Below are positions 20,024-27,512 of a stretch of 32,983 nt of DNA, piece after piece. This DNA is from Allobosea sp. (GTDB lineage Bacteria > Pseudomonadota > Alphaproteobacteria > Rhizobiales > Beijerinckiaceae). The translations under genes and the position numbers were made by a program. The stretch is taken from positions 1 to 32,983 of the forward strand of contig NZ_JAUXYO010000352.1 of assembly GCF_030694325.1 (NCBI RefSeq), in the 5' to 3' direction. Each line of letters starts with the position of its first letter. Positions within the stretch are counted from its first letter, which is position 1. The notes under the pieces are model-generated. The model saw only the letters and a program-made list of their open reading frames with translations. It had not been told where the DNA came from and ran no database searches.

Positions 20024-21235
20024 TCAGGCCTCGTAGGCGAAGGGGTCGTCGACGGTGTGGGCGGGCTGGGTGAACCAGCGTGCGCCGTCCTCGGCCATGT
20101 AAGCGATGTCCTCGAGGCGCACGCCGAACTCGCCGTAGATGCACATCATCGGCTCGATCGAGAAGCACATGCCGACCTGGAGCGGGGTCTTGTTGCCCTT
20201 GACCATGAAGGCTTCCTCATGGACGTCGAGGCCGAGCCCGTGGCCGGTGCGGTGCGGAAGGCCGGGAACCTTGTAGCCTGGGCCGTAGCCGGCCGCCTCG
20301 ATGACGCCACGCGCACCGAAATCGACATTCTCGCAGGGGGCGCCGAGCTGTGCGGCCGCGAAGCCGGCGAGCTGCGCCTTTTTCTCCAGATTCCAGATCT
20401 CGCGCTGGCGATCGGTCGGTTCGCCGAAGACATAGGTGCGGGTGATGTCGGAGCGATAACCGCCGACCTTGGTGCCCATGTCGATCAGCACCATGTCGCC
20501 CTCGGCGAGCGTCTGCTCATGGGGCACGCCATGGGGATAGGCGGTGGCCTCACCGAACTGGGCGGCGCCGCTGGTCCAGCTCATGCCGAGCTTGCGATGG
20601 GCGCGGTCGAGGAAGTCCTTGGTCTGCGCGGTGGTGACGCCGACCTGCAGCGCGCGGGCGGCGGCACGGTGGACCTCCATGGTGATGTCCATGGCGCGCT
20701 GGATCAGGGCGATCTCGGCGGCCGATTTCAGCTGGCGGCAGGTCGCGGTGATCGAGCTGCCCTGCGTGAAGGTGAAGCGGTTGCCGGCCTTGCGCAGCCC
20801 GTCGACGATGTAGAAGGGCGTATGAGGGTCGAGCGCGACCTGGCCGCTTTCATAGCCCATGCTGCGGATGGTCTCGACCACCAGCTCTGTCGGATCCTCA
20901 TGCTCTTCCCAGCAGCGGACATCGTCGCCGAATTTCATGTACTCGCGCGTCTTCGGCTCCTCGAAGGTCGGGCTGAGATAGGCGATCTCGCCCTCGACGG
21001 GGATCACCGCGCCATGCAGCCGCTCGGTCAGGTTGAGCTGGATGCCGGTGAAATAGGCTAGGCTCGTCGAGGTATCCAGATAGAGCGCCTGCAGCCCCTG
21101 CTCGCGCAGCAGCTTCTGCGCCTTGGCGATGCGCTGCTTGAATTCGCTGACGGCGATCGGCTCGATGCCGTCCGTCATCGGCTTCAGCTTGGCGAGTTCC
21201 GCCTCGAAGCTCGATCCGCCCACTCCGATGGTCAT
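20024..21235 (-). CDS. M24 family metallopeptidase (Xaa-Pro peptidase/creatinase-like)
   Basis: A 403-residue pita-bread-fold enzyme. An N-terminal creatinase-like domain (about 25-165) precedes the M24 catalytic domain. All five metal ligands are present: D252 (LIDMG), D263 (RSDITRT), H332 (TGHGLGLDVHE), E361 (SIEPM) and E375 (RLEDI). A dinuclear-metal prolidase or aminopeptidase P-type activity is therefore more likely than a metal-free creatinase. No signal peptide is seen, so it acts in the cytoplasm on imported material. Its position between the GntR gene and the DapA-family gene ties it to the substrate of the ABC transporter. Confidence 0.92.
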   Translation of the reverse strand: MTIGVGGSSFEAELAKLKPMTDGIEPIAVSEFKQRIAKAQKLLREQGLQALYLDTSTSLAYFTGIQLNLTERLHGAVIPVEGEIAYLSPTFEEPKTREYMKFGDDVRCWEEHEDPTELVVETIRSMGYESGQVALDPHTPFYIVDGLRKAGNRFTFTQGSSITATCRQLKSAAEIALIQRAMDITMEVHRAAARALQVGVTTAQTKDFLDRAHRKLGMSWTSGAAQFGEATAYPHGVPHEQTLAEGDMVLIDMGTKVGGYRSDITRTYVFGEPTDRQREIWNLEKKAQLAGFAAAQLGAPCENVDFGARGVIEAAGYGPGYKVPGLPHRTGHGLGLDVHEEAFMVKGNKTPLQVGMCFSIEPMMCIYGEFGVRLEDIAYMAEDGARWFTQPAHTVDDPFAYEA

Positions 21236-21279
21236 GGTCCATAGTCCTCGCTGGTCAGTCTTGAAACGGGCGGTCGCCG

Positions 21280-22017
21280 TCAGGCGGCCGGGGCCTGCGG
21301 CAGGGCGATGTCGGCCTCGTCCGGCTCGAGCAGGTACAGCAGGTCCACGCGAACGGCCAGGACGTGGTCGAGGGTCAGCCGCGCGGCTCCCTCGGCGTCG
21401 CCTGCGCGGCAGAGATCGAGCAGTGCGGCATGCTCGCGCTTGGCGCGGGTCGTGGCGCCCTCCGACATGGCGAGCTGGACGCGGGTGTAGCGGTCGGTGT
21501 TGGCGAGCAGGACGCGCACCAGTTCGAGCGTCTGGCTGCGGCCCGAGGCCCGGTAGAGCGAGAGGTGGTATTCGCGGTTGAGTTCGCCATAGGCCTCGAG
21601 GTCGCCCCTGCCGATCGCAGCCGCATAGTCGGCGAGCAGGGTCTCGGCACGTTCGAAATCGGCCGCCGTGAGCCGCGGCACCGCCCGGCGGATCAGGTCC
21701 GGCTCCAGCATGGCGCGCAGGTCGAAGAGCTCGGCGATGTCCGAGCCCGAAAGCGCGGTCACCACCGCGCCGCGATGCGGATGGAGCGTCACCAGCCCCT
21801 CCGCCGCGAGCTGGTGGAAGGCTTCGCGGATCGGGATGCGGCTGATGCCGAATTCACGCGCCAGCGCGTCCTGCCGCAGCGCCTCGCCGGCGGCGACGGC
21901 GCCCGACAGGATGCGGCGGCGCAGCTCGGCCACCGCCGCGCCGGTGACGGTCTGGCGAAGCAGCGGCCTTCTCGAACGCGGGGTGAGGGTCGAGATCATG
22001 CGGGCTTCCAGCTTCAC
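21280..22017 (-). CDS. GntR family transcriptional regulator, FCD (FadR/VanR) subfamily
   Basis: A 245-residue regulator. The winged helix-turn-helix occupies about residues 24-88 (ILSGAVAAGEALRQDALAREFGISRIPIREAFHQL, in parts). The C-terminal all-helical FCD domain (about 95-225) has NREYHLSLY and later histidines that normally bind a metal and a carboxylate ligand. The GTG start overlaps the upstream permease stop (GTGA); an internal ATG at 21999 is an alternative. Being inside the operon it probably regulates, it is a candidate local repressor responding to the imported compound or its breakdown product. Confidence 0.93.
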   Translation of the reverse strand: MKLEARMISTLTPRSRRPLLRQTVTGAAVAELRRRILSGAVAAGEALRQDALAREFGISRIPIREAFHQLAAEGLVTLHPHRGAVVTALSGSDIAELFDLRAMLEPDLIRRAVPRLTAADFERAETLLADYAAAIGRGDLEAYGELNREYHLSLYRASGRSQTLELVRVLLANTDRYTRVQLAMSEGATTRAKREHAALLDLCRAGDAEGAARLTLDHVLAVRVDLLYLLEPDEADIALPQAPAA

Positions 22018-22868
22018 TGGGCCTTGTAGCGGCGCTGGACTAAAAGCCCGGAGATCGCCGTCAGCGAGAGCGTCGTCAGCATCAGGATGAAGGCGATCGC
22101 CGCCGCGAAGGGCCAGTTGTTGTTCACGGCGAACTCCCGATACAGCATCGGCGCCATCATCTGGAAGCGGGCGCCGCCCAGCAGGAAGGGCGTCGCATAG
22201 GCGTTCATCGCGAGGATGAAGACGAGGATGCCGCCCGTGCCGATGCCGGGGAGGGCCAGCGGCAGCACGACATGCCAGAAGCGCCGCGTCGGATCGGCGC
22301 CGAGGCTGTCGGCGGCCTCCTCCAGCCTCGCGTCGATGCCCTCGATCACGCTCTGCAGCGTCAGGATCATGTAGGGCAGGTTGATCGAGAGGATGCCGAT
22401 GCCGACTGCAAACGAGGTGTAAAGCAGCGAGATGCCGCTGCCGCCGAGCGCCCCGTAGAGAGCATCGACGATGCCACCGCGGCCGAGCACGCCCATCCAG
22501 CCGAGCGCGCGCACCGTGGAGCCGATGAAGAGCGGCAGGATGATCAGCAGCACGCCGATCGACTTCCAGCGGCTCTGCGAGCGGGCGAGCTTATAGGCGA
22601 TCGGGAAGCCGAGGAGCAGGCAGAGCAACGTGGTGACGATGGCGATGCTGAAAGTCGTCCAGAGCACGCCGGTGTAGAACGGGTCGGTCACGAAGCGGAG
22701 ATAGTTCTCCGGTGTGAAGGCCTCGATCATGAAGGTGCGGCGGTCGTACTTGTTGAGGCTGTAGCGGGCGAGCAGCGCCAGCGGCAGCACCAGCGACAGC
22801 ATGACGACCAGGGTCGCCGGCCCGATGAGCATGGAAGCGGTGAGCCCCTCGGGCCGGCGCGCGGTCAT
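22014..22868 (-). CDS. ABC transporter permease (PotB-like, polyamine/opine type)
   Basis: Inner-membrane permease of 284 residues with about six helices. The first is near residues 13-33 (TLVVMLSLVLPLALLARYSL). The EAA loop appears as EEAADSLGADPTRRFWHVVLPLALPGI near 182-208 and contacts the ATPase. The ATG lies one base after the stop of the substrate-binding protein gene and its own stop overlaps the regulator's GTG. It is paired with the PotC-like permease at the other end of the operon. Confidence 0.93.
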   Translation of the reverse strand: MTARRPEGLTASMLIGPATLVVMLSLVLPLALLARYSLNKYDRRTFMIEAFTPENYLRFVTDPFYTGVLWTTFSIAIVTTLLCLLLGFPIAYKLARSQSRWKSIGVLLIILPLFIGSTVRALGWMGVLGRGGIVDALYGALGGSGISLLYTSFAVGIGILSINLPYMILTLQSVIEGIDARLEEAADSLGADPTRRFWHVVLPLALPGIGTGGILVFILAMNAYATPFLLGGARFQMMAPMLYREFAVNNNWPFAAAIAFILMLTTLSLTAISGLLVQRRYKAQ

Positions 22869-22869
22869 G

Positions 22870-23913
22870 TCAGCGCCGATCCAGCAGGCGGCGCCACCAG
22901 TCGTTCATGTCGTCGCGGACGGCACTGAGCTGGGGGTAGGGCGCGGGCATCAGCTTGGCTCCGTCCGGCAGGGCGAGGCGCGTGGCGACCTCGCCTTCCA
23001 GCGCCGCGTTGGTGATGGTCGGGTGATAGCCCATGCTGTCGGCGAAGCCGCGCTGGGCGCGCGGGTCGAGCGCGGCGTTGATATAGGCGAAGGCGGCGGC
23101 CTTGTTGGGCGCGTTCTTCAGCACGCACATGCTGGAGACATAGGTCAGGCAGCCCTCTGCCGGGAAGGACGACTTCATCTCGACGCCGCCCTTGGTCCAG
23201 AACAGCACGCGGGCGTGCCAGACGAGGCCGACATCGATCTCGCCGGACTTGATCGCGGGGGCGAAGGCCTCGGTCGAGGTGTAGGCCCTGGCGCCGGCCT
23301 TGATCAGCTTCTCCAGGACGGGCTTGACCTCGGCAATCTTGCCCGGGTCGCCCTGCTGCTTCAGCGCGGCGGCCATGGCGACCCAGATGTAGCTGTTGTC
23401 GAGGATGCCGACCTTGCCGCCATAGGCCGCCATCTCGTCGAAGCTCTTGGGCGGTGTCTTCACGCGCTCGGGGCTGTAGGCGATGACCTGCGGGCTGTAG
23501 ATGTGTGGGATCGAATAGGGCGTGGCGAAGGTCGGCTGGACGTATTTGAGGTTCGGTACCTTGCCCTCGTCGAGCGGCTCCAGCATGCCGGAATCCTCGA
23601 GGTCGTAGGCGGCGGGCGCCTGCACGCAGATGACATCGACGCTGCCGCGCGGCAGGCGGCGCTGTGCGATCGACTTGGCGACGCGGGTCGGCTCGGTGCC
23701 GGCGTCCTGAACGACCTCGATGCCCTTGGGCTTGAGCAGCGGCTCCTCGATGTTCTGGGTCAGCAGCTTGGCGTAGTCGCCGCCCCAGGTGCTGAGCACG
23801 CAGCGGCCGGGCTCCTGCGCGCGCAGCACGGCGGGGGCGAAGATCGGCGCGGCGGCGGCGCCTGCGGCGAGCGTCAGGATACGGCGTCGATTGGGGGTGA
23901 ACAGGTCCGTCAT
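22870..23913 (-). CDS. ABC transporter substrate-binding protein (PotD-like)
   Basis: Periplasmic binding protein of 347 residues, family of spermidine/putrescine and opine-like binding proteins. The N-terminus has a twin-arginine signal (NRRRILTLAAGAAAAP) with cleavage likely after LRA at about residue 32. The mature start VLSTWGGDYAKLL is typical. GAGGGAG lies nine bases before the ATG. It follows the ATPase gene by 44 bases. Ligand identity cannot be read from sequence; the operon enzymes suggest an amino-acid or imino-acid derivative. Confidence 0.92.
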   Translation of the reverse strand: MTDLFTPNRRRILTLAAGAAAAPIFAPAVLRAQEPGRCVLSTWGGDYAKLLTQNIEEPLLKPKGIEVVQDAGTEPTRVAKSIAQRRLPRGSVDVICVQAPAAYDLEDSGMLEPLDEGKVPNLKYVQPTFATPYSIPHIYSPQVIAYSPERVKTPPKSFDEMAAYGGKVGILDNSYIWVAMAAALKQQGDPGKIAEVKPVLEKLIKAGARAYTSTEAFAPAIKSGEIDVGLVWHARVLFWTKGGVEMKSSFPAEGCLTYVSSMCVLKNAPNKAAAFAYINAALDPRAQRGFADSMGYHPTITNAALEGEVATRLALPDGAKLMPAPYPQLSAVRDDMNDWWRRLLDRR

Positions 23914-23957
23914 CGTGGTGGCTCCCTCGTTTCTGGTCGTCGTTCGGTCGTCGCGGT

Positions 23958-25055
23958 TCAGGCTTCGGCGGCGGTCACGATCGCGCCGTTGGGATCGAAG
24001 AGGCGCTCGTTCTGGGCGTCCCAGGTGAGGGCGACGCGCTCGCCACGGGCGCGGCGCGTGCCGCCGGTCGCGCCCGTCGGCTCGTGCAAGGCGAGGCTGG
24101 CGCCACCCTCGAAGGCGAGCAGATAATCGACATGGCCGCCGACATAGGTGCCGTCCTCGACGGTTGCGGTCGCGCGGGGCGGGGCGACGTCGCCCTCGCC
24201 ATGCAGGCGCACGCGCTCGGGCCGCAGCGCCAGCACATGCGGGCCGCGCTGGGCATAGCGGCGGGCGAGCTTCATCACCGCGCCACCGGGCAGGCGCAGG
24301 CTGTCGGCCTCGACGAGGTCGCCGGCGACGAGATTGCTGTGGCCGATGAAGCGGGCGACGAAGGGGTTGAGCGGCTGCTCGTAGAGCTCCTCCTGCGTGC
24401 CGACCTGCTGAACCCTGCCCTCGTTCATCAGCACCAGCCGGTCGGCCATGGTCATGGCCTCGTTCTGGTCGTGCGTGACCATGAGCGCGGTCAGACCCGC
24501 GGCGCGCTGGAGCTGGCGGATCTCGCGGGCCACCGACTGGCGCAGATTGGCGTCGAGATTGGAGAGCGGTTCGTCCAGCAGCAGGACCTTGGGGCGGATC
24601 GCGAGGGCGCGCGCCAGCGCGACGCGCTGCTGCTGGCCACCGGAGAGCTGGCGGGGATAGCGGTCGGCCATCGTCGTCAGCTTGACCATGTCGAGCGTCT
24701 GCTCGAGCCGCGTGTCGATCTCGGCCTTGGGCAGTTTGCGCATGCGCAGGCCGAAGGTGACGTTCTGGGCGACCGTCAAATGCGGGAACAGCGCATAGCT
24801 CTGGAAGACCATGCCCATTTCGCGCTGATAGGGCGGCAGCGAGGCGTAGTCCTTGCCCTCGACCAGGATGCGCCCGCGCGTGGCGGCGACGAAGCCGGCG
24901 ACGAGGCGCAGCGTCGTCGTCTTGCCGCAGCCGGAGGGGCCGAGCAGGACCAGCATCTCGCCCTGGGCCACGTCGAGATTGACGTCCTCGACGGCGGCCG
25001 TGGCGCCGTAGAGCTTGGTCAGGCCCTCGATGCGGAGATGGGAGGCATTGCTCAT
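23958..25055 (-). CDS. ABC transporter ATP-binding protein (PotA-like)
   Basis: A 365-residue ATPase with Walker A GPSGCGKT (39-46), Q-loop MVFQSYALFPHLTV, signature LSGGQQQRVALARAL, Walker B VLLLDEPLSNLD and H-loop VTHDQNEAM. A C-terminal TOBE/OB-fold domain from about residue 240 is the regulatory part seen in PotA/FbpC/MalK-type subunits. It is 16 bases downstream of the PotC-like permease gene and powers this importer. Confidence 0.95.
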   Translation of the reverse strand: MSNASHLRIEGLTKLYGATAAVEDVNLDVAQGEMLVLLGPSGCGKTTTLRLVAGFVAATRGRILVEGKDYASLPPYQREMGMVFQSYALFPHLTVAQNVTFGLRMRKLPKAEIDTRLEQTLDMVKLTTMADRYPRQLSGGQQQRVALARALAIRPKVLLLDEPLSNLDANLRQSVAREIRQLQRAAGLTALMVTHDQNEAMTMADRLVLMNEGRVQQVGTQEELYEQPLNPFVARFIGHSNLVAGDLVEADSLRLPGGAVMKLARRYAQRGPHVLALRPERVRLHGEGDVAPPRATATVEDGTYVGGHVDYLLAFEGGASLALHEPTGATGGTRRARGERVALTWDAQNERLFDPNGAIVTAAEA

Positions 25056-25071
25056 AGAAGGACCCGGCTCA

Positions 25072-25938
25072 TCAGACGACCTTGCTCAGCTTAACGTAGC
25101 GGTCGATCGCCAGCAGCAGCGCCGCGATCACCGCGGTCTGCACGACGACGACCGAGGCGACGAGGGGATCGAAGCGGTATTCGAGATATTGCAGCACCGA
25201 GATCGGGAAGGTGATCATGCCGGGGCTGATCAGGAACAACGTCATCTCGATGTTCTCGAAGGAGACGATGAAGGCGAAGAGCGCGGCGGCGACGATGCCC
25301 TGGCGCATCATCGGCAGCGTCACGCTCCAGAGCACGCGGCCCGGCGAGGCGCCGAGATTGGCGGCTGCCTCCTCGATCGAGCGGTCGAGCTGGACCAGGT
25401 TGGCGACGCAGAGCCGGACCACCCAGGGCGTGGTGATCAGCAGATGGGCGAGGATCAGGACCCAGTCGGAGCCGATCAGCGGGAACTGGGTGCGGATCTC
25501 GACGTCGACCATCAGGACGTAGAGCCCGAGCCCGATGACGACGCCGGGCACCGTCAGCGGTGAGAGCAGCAGGACGTTCAGAACGCCGCGGCCGGGGAAG
25601 CTGTAGCGTACAAGCGCGATGCTGGCGGGCACGCCGATCAGCAGGCTGCAGAGCGTCGCCATGGCCGCGACGCGCAGGCTGGTGGAGAGCGACTGGCCGA
25701 ATTTCGGGAATTCGGCGAGGCGGCCATACCAGGAGAGCGTGTAGCCGCTGGGCGGAAAGGTCACCACGCCATCGGCGAAGAGGCTCATATAGGCCGTCAT
25801 CAGCAGCGGGATCAGCATCAGCGCGATGCCGACGAAGACGAGGAGCCGCGTCACCGCCGTCAGGGCCGCAACGGTCCCGGGGCTGCCGGGGATGGCGGCT
25901 CTGGGCAAGGTGGCGGCTGTTTCCGGCGGTGCGGACAA
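25072..25938 (-). CDS. ABC transporter permease (PotC-like), first gene of operon
   Basis: Inner-membrane permease of 288 residues with six helices, the first near residues 30-52 (VTRLLVFVGIALMLIPLLMTAYMSL). The EAA loop is EEAAANLGASPGRVLWSVTLPMM, around 195-217. The start codon read here is TTG, an unusual choice, supported by AGAGGG six bases upstream and no nearby in-frame ATG before the first helix. It heads the seven-gene minus-strand operon, with the shared control region at 25939-26117. Confidence 0.92.
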   Translation of the reverse strand: MSAPPETAATLPRAAIPGSPGTVAALTAVTRLLVFVGIALMLIPLLMTAYMSLFADGVVTFPPSGYTLSWYGRLAEFPKFGQSLSTSLRVAAMATLCSLLIGVPASIALVRYSFPGRGVLNVLLLSPLTVPGVVIGLGLYVLMVDVEIRTQFPLIGSDWVLILAHLLITTPWVVRLCVANLVQLDRSIEEAAANLGASPGRVLWSVTLPMMRQGIVAAALFAFIVSFENIEMTLFLISPGMITFPISVLQYLEYRFDPLVASVVVVQTAVIAALLLAIDRYVKLSKVV

Positions 25939-25993
25939 GCGGAACCCTCTTCCGTAAAAGCCCCCTCAGCAGACCGGGAAGGGTCGCGTCTGT

Positions 25994-26023
25994 CAATTGG
26001 ATAAAATCGCCAATATGCAATTG
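25994..26023. promoter_or_regulatory. AT-rich repeat block in the divergent control region
   Basis: In the 179-base gap between the divergent transporter operon and amidohydrolase gene, a 30-base island is far richer in A and T than its surroundings. It is bounded by two copies of CAATTG (25994-25999 and 26018-26023) and contains an ATTGG-N9-CCAAT inverted repeat (25996-26014). It is a candidate operator for the GntR-family regulator and may overlap promoters, but no consensus -35/-10 pair is convincing. Confidence 0.4.
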
Positions 26024-26117
26024 CCTGGGGTCGGCTTCTGTGGAACCTTGCCGCTCCAGCCTGCCCGGAAATGCGGCCTCAACGGCTCGCTTCCCTTCCT
26101 GCTCCGGAGACATTGCG

Positions 26118-27347
26118 ATGAATCTGACCCTGTTCACCGGCGGTCGCTTCCTCGATCCGGAGAAGGACCGGCTGCTCGACGGCGTCGAGGTTCTGGTCGA
26201 GGGCGACCGCATCCGTGAGGTCTCGGACCGCCCGATTGCGGCGGCGAGCGCGACGCGGATCGATCTGCGCGGTCGCACGCTGATGCCGGGGCTGATCGAC
26301 ATGCATGTCCATGTCGTCTCGGCTGTGGTGAACGGCGTCGCCAACGCGATGACGCCCTCCTCGCTGGTTGCGCTGCGGGCGGGCCGCGTGATGAACGCCA
26401 TGCTGATGCGCGGCTTCACCACGGTGCGCGATCTCGGCGGCGCCGATCTCGGGCTCGTGCTGGCGGTCGAGGAGGGGCTGATCGCCGGGCCAAGGCTGAT
26501 CATCTGCGGCAAGGCGCTGAGCCAGACCGGCGGCCATTCCGACCCGCGTGATCGCTCCGAAACGCGCCCGCTCTACACCGGGCGGCTGGGGCAGGTCGGC
26601 CAGCTCTGCGACGGGGTCGACGCCGTCCGCCTCGCTGCCCGCGAGCAACTCCGGGCCGGGGCGACCTTCGTCAAGATCATGGCCAATGGCGGCGTCGCCT
26701 CGCCCAACGACCCGATTCATGCGCTCGGTTTTTCGAAGGACGAGATCCGCGCCGCGGTCGAGGAGGCGGAGAATGCGGGTACCTATGTCGCCGCCCATCT
26801 CTATACCGACAAGGCGATCGCCCGGGCCGTCGAATGCGGGGTGCATTCGCTCGAGCATTGCAACCTGATCCAGGCGGAGACGGCGAAGAAGGCGGCTGCG
26901 GCCGGGGCCTTCGCCGTGCCGACGCTCGCCGCCTATGAGGGGCTGGCGCTGGAGGGTTCGAATTTCGGTCTGCGGCCGGAATCGGCGGCCAAGATCGCGA
27001 CCGTGCGCAAGGGCGGCATGGAATCGCTGTCGATTATGCGCGAGGCCGGGCTGCCGATGGGCTATGGCTCGGATCTGCTCGGCCAGCTCCAGAAATACCA
27101 GACGATGGAATTCGAGCTGCGCTCGCGCGTGCTGCCGATGCAGGAGGTGATGCAATCGGCGACCACCACGGCCGCGAAGCTCTGCCGGATGGAGGGCGAG
27201 ATCGGCGCGCTGGTGCCAGGTGCCTATGCTGATTTGCTCGTGGTGGACGGCGACCCGCTCTCCGATCCGCAGCTCTTCCAGAATGACGGGCGCGCACTGC
27301 GGGCGATCATGCGCGGCGGGCAGTTCTTCAAGAACGAGCTGCACTGA
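26118..27347 (+). CDS. Amidohydrolase family metal-dependent hydrolase (Xaa-Pro dipeptidase/imidazolonepropionase-like)
   Basis: A 409-residue TIM-barrel amidohydrolase. Metal and catalytic residues are H63 and H65 (DMHVHV), K186 (FVKIMANGG, the lysine carboxylated in binuclear members), H227 (AAHLYTD), H247 (HSLEHCN) and D319 (GYGSDLLG). This pattern matches the subgroup containing Xaa-Pro, Xaa-Arg and Xaa-Lys dipeptidases. The track ORF starts at 25560, antisense to the permease; ATG 26118 has CGGAGA upstream and gives the normal N-terminus. No signal peptide is present. It is divergent from the transporter operon and precedes the GGT-family gene; dipeptide or N-acyl amino acid cleavage is inferred. 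Confidence 0.9.
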   Translation: MNLTLFTGGRFLDPEKDRLLDGVEVLVEGDRIREVSDRPIAAASATRIDLRGRTLMPGLIDMHVHVVSAVVNGVANAMTPSSLVALRAGRVMNAMLMRGFTTVRDLGGADLGLVLAVEEGLIAGPRLIICGKALSQTGGHSDPRDRSETRPLYTGRLGQVGQLCDGVDAVRLAAREQLRAGATFVKIMANGGVASPNDPIHALGFSKDEIRAAVEEAENAGTYVAAHLYTDKAIARAVECGVHSLEHCNLIQAETAKKAAAAGAFAVPTLAAYEGLALEGSNFGLRPESAAKIATVRKGGMESLSIMREAGLPMGYGSDLLGQLQKYQTMEFELRSRVLPMQEVMQSATTTAAKLCRMEGEIGALVPGAYADLLVVDGDPLSDPQLFQNDGRALRAIMRGGQFFKNELH

Positions 27348-27370
27348 GGCGGTTGATGCTGATCCTCAGC

Positions 27371-27414
27371 CCTCATCCTGAGGAGCGCTCCGCAGGAGCG
27401 CGTCTCGAAGGATG
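27371..27414 (-). repeat. REP-like repeat, left arm (inverted copy)
   Basis: Read on the minus strand this is CATCCTTCGAGACG, a hairpin CGCTCCTGCGGAGCG, then CTCCTCAGGATGAGG. It matches the plus-oriented arm at 27441 with a different inner hairpin. The pair fills most of the gap between the amidohydrolase stop and the GGT-family start. Confidence 0.85.
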
Positions 27415-27440
27415 CTTCAGATGGTTCGCGAGCCTCCTGG

Positions 27441-27484
27441 ATCGTCCTTCGAGACGCCGCTTCGCGGCTCCTCAGGACGAGGGT
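27441..27484 (+). repeat. REP-like repeat, right arm
   Basis: CGTCCTTCGAGACG, inner hairpin GCCGCTTCGCGGC, then TCCTCAGGACGAGGG. It is close to copy 1 at the window start and inverted relative to the left arm, 26 bases away. Together the two arms could fold into one long imperfect stem with two side hairpins. Confidence 0.85.
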
Positions 27485-27512
27485 TGTGGTTTGAATCGCT
27501 GAAAGGACACCC

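Noticed and set aside
22014-25938. Naming the ABC importer a spermidine/putrescine system
   Set aside because: Family resemblance to PotABCD is clear, but the linked enzymes are peptidase/DapA-like and no polyamine gene is nearby, so the substrate was left open.
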